Source: Anaspis maculata (Eukaryota; Arthropoda; Insecta; Coleoptera; Scraptiidae). Taken from it: a stretch of 64,000 bases of DNA. Shown piece by piece: positions 57,033 to 64,000 of the stretch. Numbering within the stretch: position 1 is the stretch's first letter; the number at the start of each line of letters is the position of its first letter. The notes beneath the pieces are model-generated. The model had not been told where the DNA came from and made no database searches. It worked only from the letters and a program-made list of their open reading frames with translations. The stretch is from NCBI GenBank assembly GCA_949128115.1, contig OX421962.1:41563745-41627744 (forward strand). The letters run 5' to 3'. The position numbers were made by a program, and so were the translations under genes.

Positions 57033-58077
57033 CAGGGCCGGGCCTGGCCTATTTGCCGCCTGCGTGCCAGATACAAATTGCCGCCCCCCTCACCGGCAGT
57101 GGAGACCCCCCCAATACGGAAATGAAGAGAATCTTTTGAAATTCAACTTTATTATACAGGTGTCTCAACGATGACAGCAAAAAATTCAGCAGTGGGTAGA
57201 TTCCGTCAAAACATGACAAAAACTTATAAACCATTTTGGAAAGTTCGGCCTAATGACAAAGATACAGCCCTTCAAAATTCACTTTTTTCAGATTTCACAA
57301 TTTTTCAACTCGAGAACGTTTCAACGAAATTGACTTAAATTTACCGTAAACTGAGCTGTCGTCGAAGCTATCTATCTACCGATCTAGCAAAGTTTGAAAG
57401 GATCCAGCCAGTGGCGTAGGAGTTACGAGGGTCAATAATTTAGAAACATCCGAAGAAAAGTTGACTTAAGGACTCTATGCTTAAGGTGACTCCCCCATAA
57501 TTTCTACGCTACCGGTTGGATTCTTCCAAATTTGGCAAGTTGATAGATAATGTTGATAAACCAGCTTATGCTGAATTTAGGCTGATTTTGTCCAAACGTT
57601 CCTAAGTTAGAGTACGCGGAATACCAGAGGGACCTGTGGGCGGAGCCTAACTGCGCGAACTGAGTTCATCTATATGTATAGTGGTGCATCTAGATTTGCA
57701 GTGGGATTTTATGTTCTCCTGTGACCTGGTAATGGTCCACCACTCCAGCTGACGGTATTGCTTCATTTATTTCAACACACGGACTCGTCCAAAACGAATT
57801 TTATTTTTCTGTTCAGCCCCGCCCACAGGTCCCTGTGTGTGCCGTCAACTCTACAAATTTTTTCAATCCGAAAAAAGTGAACTTTAATACTTTAAAGGGC
57901 TGTACCTTCGTCATTAGGCCGAACTTCGCAAAATGGTAAATAGGTTTTCGTCGTATTTCAACGACTAACAGTTGAATTTTTTGCTATCATCGCTGAAACA
58001 CCCTATATATTGCCACCCCTATAACTTGCCGCCTACGTACAGGCACGCACTGCACGCCTGCCAGGCCCCCGGCCCTG
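57033..58077. mobile_element. hAT-like element with 8-bp duplication
   Basis: Inverted ends CAGGGCCGGGCCTGGCC.. and ..GCCAGGCCCCCGGCCCTG with TTGCCGCC subterminal motifs at both ends. ACTACAAG (57025-57032) and ACTACAAC (58078-58085) form a 7/8 duplication. Nearly all of the interior is the foldback at 57155-58006, inserted later. Confidence 0.8.
57155..58006. repeat. Foldback nested in the hAT-like element
   Basis: Both arms carry the TGTTTCAGCGATGATAGCAA-type terminus, AGTTCGGCCTAATGAC and GATACAGCCCTTCAAA. The right half has a central insert (about 57600-57850) that includes TCCGCCCAC / GTGGGCGGA and CAGAGGGACC/GGTCCCTGT pairs. The truncated relative is 6344-6842. Confidence 0.75.
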
Positions 58078-58085
58078 ACTACAAC

Positions 58086-59212
58086 GGAACTCTACAGGAA
58101 AAATTGTTACGAGAGATTATTGTCCCTGGCAGTTTATTTCAACGGGGAAAATGTCAACAGGTGGGATCTCGGTGGACCACCCTGTACAGTGCTGGAAACA
58201 ATAAAAAAACCGCTTGTTGTTTTTCAAGATATGAATGCCCAAATGCTGACAATCCACAGCAGCTGGCGAGTCGAAAAAAACGACCGGAAAGTAAAATGTA
58301 CCTACGTCTCTTGTCGAGGTAATGTCGAAAACGTGGAAGAACCTCGGAAAGAACGTTTACAATTAGGTTACACTGAGAGACTGAACAAGGTACAGGTTGA
58401 TTTACTCAAGTTTATTACCTATTCCTTGTGGTGGCCTCTAGTACAAGATATTTCACAACTCGAGGGTACCTACTCAGTTCTGAAATTTTAAAACATTTTG
58501 ATTTTTGACAGCTTCTCTCTTGGCTTCTCTCGAGGCTTCTCTCTTCAAAAACTTCTCGCTAATACCTACTCCATTCATCTCGCTATTCACGTAACAATTT
58601 ATTGCTTGAAAATTGATGAGGTTTTTAGAATGTGGTTTTGAACTGGCATGCGTCTTGGGGATTTTTTCACAGTTCAATGTGAGTTACCCTACTAGGTAGA
58701 AAATACCTACCTACTACTACTACTAAAAAAATATTGTAAAATTGTAGAAAGTAAATAGATAAGTAAAGTGGGAGTCTCAGGTTTTCAAATATTTTAGTAT
58801 TTTCACTTTTCAGCATGCTTTCTTGGCATTTCTTTTATGCGGAAGATGACTCACTAAGTGAAGAAGATAGGTAAGCAATTATTTAATAACAGAAAGTATG
58901 TTTGTTTGCGGTGCTGTGACAATAATGACTATATAAGTCTACGTAATTTCTTCCATTCAAGAACACTGAGTCACTTCGCGAACGTGATTATATTAATTGC
59001 TAAAACTTCCTCAACATATTTGCTGTCCGGTTTCATTGAGGGTTTTAGCAGAAATAAGAAGGTGTGGACCGAAATTATTATATTTTTTCTTTTAGGTTTA
59101 AACTTGAGCTGATATTTTGTTTTCGATGCAAACAATATCAAGTCTTCAATAATTATCAAGGATGTCGACTGAAAAAAATCCTCGAATGTATCCAGTTCCA
59201 GTTACGCTGTAA
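58086..59212. other. Spacer with an isolated exon-like segment
   Basis: At 58813-58859 an acceptor (TTTTCAG), an open stretch (MLSWHFFYAEDDSLSEED) and a donor (AG|GTAAGC) occur in order. No partner exon was found, so no gene is called. Other frames here are unrecognised. Confidence 0.3.
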
Positions 59213-61172
59213 TAGTCTGGACGTTAAGGGAAAAAAATTAAGAGTACCTTGCACTTTTATACCAAGGATTGTCACTTTGCATGCCTGTTGCTGAGACCAC
59301 CCTGGACCAATCTGGATCGTATTTAATTACGATCGAAAAATCGTAAATCTTGAACCATAACCGATGGACGTATGTTAATCAGGATATTGATGACAGATTT
59401 CATGCTCATAAAGATGCTGCAAACAATTTTGAAATATCTTGAGGCGTTTGGCGTTTCCGAAATACGCTGGAAGAAGTTGAACTTTTTTATGTTTTTATTT
59501 TTCCAATAAATCAGTTATTTTTGGAGATTCCGCCGAACAATCATGTTTTTAATGAAACGCGATGTGGGTACATCGATAAAGCCTACTAGATTCGAAACTA
59601 AGATCTTCAACTTTTTTTTCCATCGTGAGCGCCATCTTCAAATTGCTTTTCGTGGAAATGTTGAAAAAACAACAGGTGACGACTTTGTTGGACACACACG
59701 ATCGTTTTATAATGAAAAACCAGGTCCTGAATTGCGCCAATGACCTCTTCGCCGAAGAAACGTTATCAAGTCCATTTTTCTTGATTTCTCTTCACTTACG
59801 TGACAGTCATGACCAAGTGAAACTTTGGATCGATGACATGTTTGTGATATTATAATTCACATTATTTTGCGAAGCCAGTCACTTAATTTCATCATCATCA
59901 GCAAAGTGGTGCTCTTTTGGCAAACAATTGAACAAAAAGTTTGCTTCAATTTTTGTGAAAAAGGCAAAAACGGCAGGGTCACGTCCTCCTCTCAAACCCG
60001 ATTGAAGAATATCAGTTACCAAAAATGCTTCCAATTGATACTGAAAGAGTTCGGAAGGAATGTGTTCTCTAGTTTGACGCTAAACCGAAATGGATTGTTC
60101 CATCCTTGTTCTGCAAGAGAGACGTCAAAAATGTTGATACAGCTTATCTTTGACGCGTTTCTGGCCATATTCAACAAAAATGTTTCAAAGATAAGCTGTA
60201 GCGACATTTTTGACGTCCCTCCTGCAGAACTAGGATGGAACTATCCGTTTCGGTTTAGCTTCAAACTACATAACACATTTCTCCGAACTCTATTAGTATC
60301 AATTGGAAGCATTTTTGGTAACAGATTTCCTTCAATCGGGTTTGAGAAGAGGACGTGACCCTGCCGTTTTTGCCTTTTCCACAAAAATCGAAGCAAACTT
60401 TTCGTTCAACTGTTTGCCAAAAGAACACCATTTGGCTGATGATGATGAAATTTAGTGACTGGCTTCACAAAATAATGTGGATTATAATATCGCAAACATG
60501 TAATCGATCCAAAATTCCATTTGGTCATGACTGTCACGTAAGTGGAGAGAAATCAAGAAAAACGAACTTGATGACATTTCTGCGGCGAAAAGGTCATTGG
60601 CGTAATTCAGGACCTGGGTTTTCATCATAAAACGATCGTGTGTATGTCCAACAAAGTCATCACTTGATGTTTTTTCAACAATTCCACGAAGAACAATTTG
60701 AAGATGGCGCTCACGATGGAAAAAAGTTGAAGATCTTAATTTCGAATCTAGCAAGCTTTATCGATGTCCCCACATCGCGTTTCATTAAAAACATGATTGT
60801 TTAGCGGAATATCAAGTTGCAACTCGATATCTCCAAAAACAACTGATTTATTCAGAAAAGAAAAACAATCAAGAAGTTTCACTTCTTCCAGCGTATTTCG
60901 GAAACACCTCAAGATATTCCAAAACTGTTTGCAGCACCTTCATGAGCATGAAACCCTTCATCAATATCCTGATTCACATACGTCCATCGGTTATGGTTCA
61001 AGATTTACGGTTTTTCAACAATTTTTTTATACTTCACCTTGTATAAAGTGTCTGCACGATATGCGCCGATGTCCCCACATCCAGATTGGTCCAGGGTGGT
61101 CTCAGTAACAGGCATGCAAATGACAATGCTTGGTATAAAAGTGCAAGGTATTTCCCACTAACGTCCGGACTA
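59213..61172. repeat. 1960-bp foldback, arms ~940-970 bp, 31-bp loop
   Basis: Ends TAGTCTGGACGTTAAGGG and its complement. Arms pair through CCAATCTGGAT, GGCATGCAAAGTGACAAT-type and CGTCAAAAATGT, closing at TACAGCTTATCTTTGA (60138-60153) and TCAAAGATAAGCTGTA (60185-60200). Arm similarity looks close to 90%. The 163-residue frame at 59867-60358 crosses the loop and is self-complementary, not a gene. Confidence 0.88.
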
Positions 61173-61494
61173 CAAGGGTTGAATTTCAAGTGCGACTTGC
61201 AACCGTTGCAAAATTTGTACGCGTGCTGTCAAAATGTCAAAACGTTAAATTTTAATTCTGATTTACATTAGCCTTGCGCTCCAAATCTTAACCAAATGCA
61301 GGGAATGTCTTCACTCTCACTTTCGTCTTCTCTTTGCCATGAATCTGTTTTAGAGCCAGAAGAGAGCTGCAAATCGACGTGGAAGTTTGACTTTTCTTTT
61401 GACGTTTGATGGTACAACCTTACGGCGCGGCGGTTGCAAGTCGGACCCGAAATCCAGCCCTAAACCCATATGGCGTTATCTGGCTGATCAAGTA
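61173..61494. other. Spacer, no gene recognised
   Basis: A splice-like TGCAG followed by a Ser/Leu-rich open stretch near 61305 does not join in phase with the exon-like segment at 58813. Confidence 0.35.
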
Positions 61495-61619
61495 CCGTAT
61501 GATCAAAAACTTTCTTACTCAAGGGAGGCTGTGGCCTGGCCAAAATCAGACTCGTTTGCCTGCCAATGACCAGGACCATGCACAGCTTCCCTTGAGTAAG
61601 AAAGTTTTCGATCATACGG
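61495..61619. mobile_element. MITE (125 bp), CCGTATGATC ends
   Basis: CCGTATGATCAAAAACTTTC and ACTCAAGGGA pair with TCCCTTGAGT and GAAAGTTTTCGATCATACGG. An old relative is at 8036-8112. Confidence 0.8.
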
Positions 61620-63115
61620 AAAGCTGAAAGCATTGTTGAAAGGATGTCGAGCTCATAAACTACGATAAATAATAAAATCCCAACGAAATAATCAAAAATG
61701 TTGCATCATTTCAGTTTGACTATTAATAACCACTTTAAACACAATTGACGAGGATTTAAATATAAACAATTTATTTCTTGGATGAAAAAAGGGTTACACT
61801 ACGATTTTGCATTAGAGAATGTGATTTGATCAGTGCTACCTACTACCTCTTCTATTACCTATGGTATACTATAATGTTATAGGTACTATACCAGGTGCGC
61901 TCGGCTCGAGTTACATTAGGCATAGACTGACAGTTTTTCAATCCCCTGTTAATATTCCCGTGAATGCTGGAAGGTGAACGCCATAGAAGCGATTGCCCCA
62001 ATAATTGAACTGTTTTCACGATTTTTTTTTATCTTATAGGTGTATCTACCTCTCGAAGTTAAGGCTGAGGTAAGATATTGAGGTCAGTTAATTCTCACGC
62101 CTGGATTTTGAATATGTTATTAGGTTATAAAAAAATACATCAATAACTTAACATCAAATTTTAGTAGGTACCTATCTCCCGGCTTGTAGCATTTTTAGTT
62201 GCTTGGAATTCGGTAGAATCGCGCGAGAATCAGTTTGGTAGTCCTCCACAAGTTCATGACTCTTGGAAAAATGGAAAGGACCAACCCATTTTTTTCCGCA
62301 GATGTAAAGCCGAAGAACTTTTCTTTATGTAGAAATAAACAGGAAATAAATGATGAGTGAGGAAAAACTCCACGCCAACTTGACTTCAAAGTTATCGAAC
62401 TTTCGACGGTTATTCTATTACTTTATAAACGAAAGAAAAAGAAATTTTTAGCGAGCTTGGCTGCAGATTCTTTGATGTTCATTCAACACTGATGAAATCG
62501 AAAGAAAACTTGATTGGATTTTAGATTATGAAGATTCTTTTGGGGCCACGAACTAGAGAATACTTTTAGGAGCATCTTTGACAATATCCTTACCAGTTTT
62601 GACTGCGGGAATGAGAAAATCGGCCCTTATAAATCCTATTCAAGATTTACTAATTTACATAGTAACAGGAATAAGCTAGGTATAGCGTATAGGTACATAC
62701 CTACCTAGCTAAAAAGTTCTCACCACAATATGTAAGCCTGAACTGAACCAATTTTTGAGCAAGTTGTCTATTTGCCGCGTAAATCCTTACCCTAAGTTTC
62801 TTCGTTTCGTCATTATCATGATATATGTATCTTGCGGATCTAGACCCACCTCGGTGTCCTCTGTCAGGCATTGAGCTATGGCACATACCTACTTTTCGAA
62901 ACACCCTTATAACAAAAGTCCCTACTCTTCATAGATGCTTGATGCCTTTAAAAATAAAGTCAACAGGACTACACGAAAAGGCTTCGTTGTTGATTGGCGC
63001 ATCCACCATTTGTGAACATGCGAGAAATTCGTCGTTTTTGTCGGCTGTTGAAGTCTCGACAATACAACAATACAGTCGCCTCAAGTTGTCCTAATGGACA
63101 GGAAGCTGGTGCCTC
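61620..63115. other. Spacer, no gene recognised
   Basis: AT-rich with TACCTACC-type simple motifs near 62695-62705. Short frames only. Confidence 0.35.
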
Positions 63116-64000
63116 AAAAATTACGTCATAAGGTACGTTGATTTTAACCCTGTAGGTCTAATGTGCGTTGATAAGGTTGTTGAAAATTTCTTTGTCTTAC
63201 ATGTCAGACCGGGGGCTTTAGGCTGGTATAGGCTTGTCAATTTTCGAAAAATGTCAAAAATTTACGTCATAAGGTACATGAATGAAACCAACGGGCTTCT
63301 GTGTGAGAACATCCCCTCAATCAAAAATCGGGTCATAAGACAAAATTTTTGGGGGCTTCCGGTCCATAAGACAAGTTTGAAGTTTTCAAAAAAAGCCAAA
63401 GTTTACCTTCTCCTGGAGGCTTCTCCTTTGACATAATTTTAGGAACAAAAAACGACTCTTACACCATTTTTTGCGTAGGCTTCGAATCTGTTCACAAAAT
63501 TTTTAACGGTAGGTAGGTACAGTTGGGAGCGAAATGATTCATACGGCACCGCTAGAAAGTCGGCTGGATTTCAGAAATGTTAGCTGCTTGGATCGTTCTT
63601 GAATGCCAGTTTTGATTACGATCAATCCCTAATCAAAACTGGCATTCAAGAACAATCCAAAAAGCTAAGATTTCTGAGATCCAGCCGACTGACTAGCGGT
63701 GCCGTATGAATCATTTCGCTCCCAACTGTACATCGCTCACAGGGTGCAACATCGAAAACTTTTTCTCAAATCGTACACCCTGTATTTTAACATGGAAATC
63801 GATTCCGTCTTCCATCGTGATTACAAATATATATCACACTTAGTGGGTTAGTCAACAAAACGCCAGTGAAAAAATTGATAAATTTTTGTTCTTTTTTGGA
63901 AATTTCGAACTTCTCTTATGGACCGAAAGCCCCCAAAATGTTCGTCTTACGACCAGATTTTCGACTATTTTCGACAAAATCCAGTTGATTTCATTCATGT
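63116..64000. repeat. Foldback running off the window end, with a direct duplication
   Basis: Left arm about 63277-63395 (ACATGAATGAAACCAACGGG, GGTCATAAGAC, GGGGGCTTCCGGTCCATAAG) pairs with about 63885-64000 (CTTATGGACCGAAAGCCCCC to TTTCATTCATGT), so it continues past 64000. AAATTACGTCATAAGGTAC is also directly repeated (63117 and ~63255), showing a partial tandem copy of the arm. Confidence 0.7.
63520..63728. mobile_element. Hairpin MITE (209 bp), TA duplication
   Basis: Inverted ends CAGTTGGGAGCGAAATGATT extend over about 99 bp per arm, with a loop of about 11 bp (CGATCAATCCC). TA is on both sides. It sits close to the centre of the larger palindrome. Confidence 0.88.

Noticed and set aside
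59867..60358. 163-residue open frame
   Set aside because: It spans the loop of a 1960-bp palindrome and is largely its own reverse complement; no domain is recognisable.
61296..61411. Second exon joining the 58813 segment
   Set aside because: Joining at the TGCAG acceptor gives a stop codon in the required phase.

Overview
The window is animal nuclear DNA, almost certainly from an insect. The genes have GT-AG introns and animal-type gene content, and transposable-element (TE) debris fills the space between them. The base composition is AT-rich, and TACCTACC-type simple motifs recur as in several hemipteran and lepidopteran genomes. A sternorrhynchan hemipteran is my best guess, but the sequence does not settle it. 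There is no sign of bacterial, organellar or viral origin.

Three host genes can be reconstructed exon by exon with consistent phases. (1) A calcyclin-binding protein (CACYBP/SIP), + strand, 9579-10905, has five exons and 222 residues, and its first intron is GC-AG. (2) A 1-acyl-glycerol-3-phosphate acyltransferase (AGPAT1/2 type), - strand, 38132-26084, has five exons and 275 residues; its third intron of about 11 kb is filled with nested repeats. (3) A sorting nexin of the SNX5/SNX6 type (PX plus BAR), + strand, 49334-52895, has a first coding exon holding only the ATG and a possible 18-nt microexon. A fourth, uncertain locus at 44935-46028 has an NRF-1-like site, an ATG, a frameshifted coding stretch and a polyA signal.

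The rest is mobile DNA. A 5'-truncated APE-type LINE (15349-18544) with an intact reverse transcriptase frame sits between two 244-bp direct copies of its flank. Two copies of one tRNA-derived SINE are present, one with a clear 12-bp target duplication. There is a 514-bp solo LTR (34015-34528) and a second, inverted LTR copy split by a foldback. Small DNA elements include a TTAA-flanked piggyBac-like element carrying palindromic repeats, three copies of a Harbinger-like MITE with 3-bp duplications, a hAT-like element with a near-perfect 8-bp duplication, and several TA-flanked MITEs.

The dominant feature is a set of about a dozen long inverted repeats (foldbacks, 0.4 to 2.7 kb, arms up to about 950 bp). 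They lie at 9-1419, 3671-4067, 13703-14524, 19837-21696, 21972-23099, 27638-29187, 33169-35873, 46923-48390, 55947-57010, 57155-58006, 59213-61172 and 63277-end. Many have ends of the form TA-CAGGGTG, and they are often nested inside one another. Where they lie in introns they would be transcribed as long hairpins. No CRISPR array, rRNA or credible functional tRNA was seen.

All repeat boundaries were read by eye and should be taken as accurate to a few bases, or to a few tens where the arms are degenerate.
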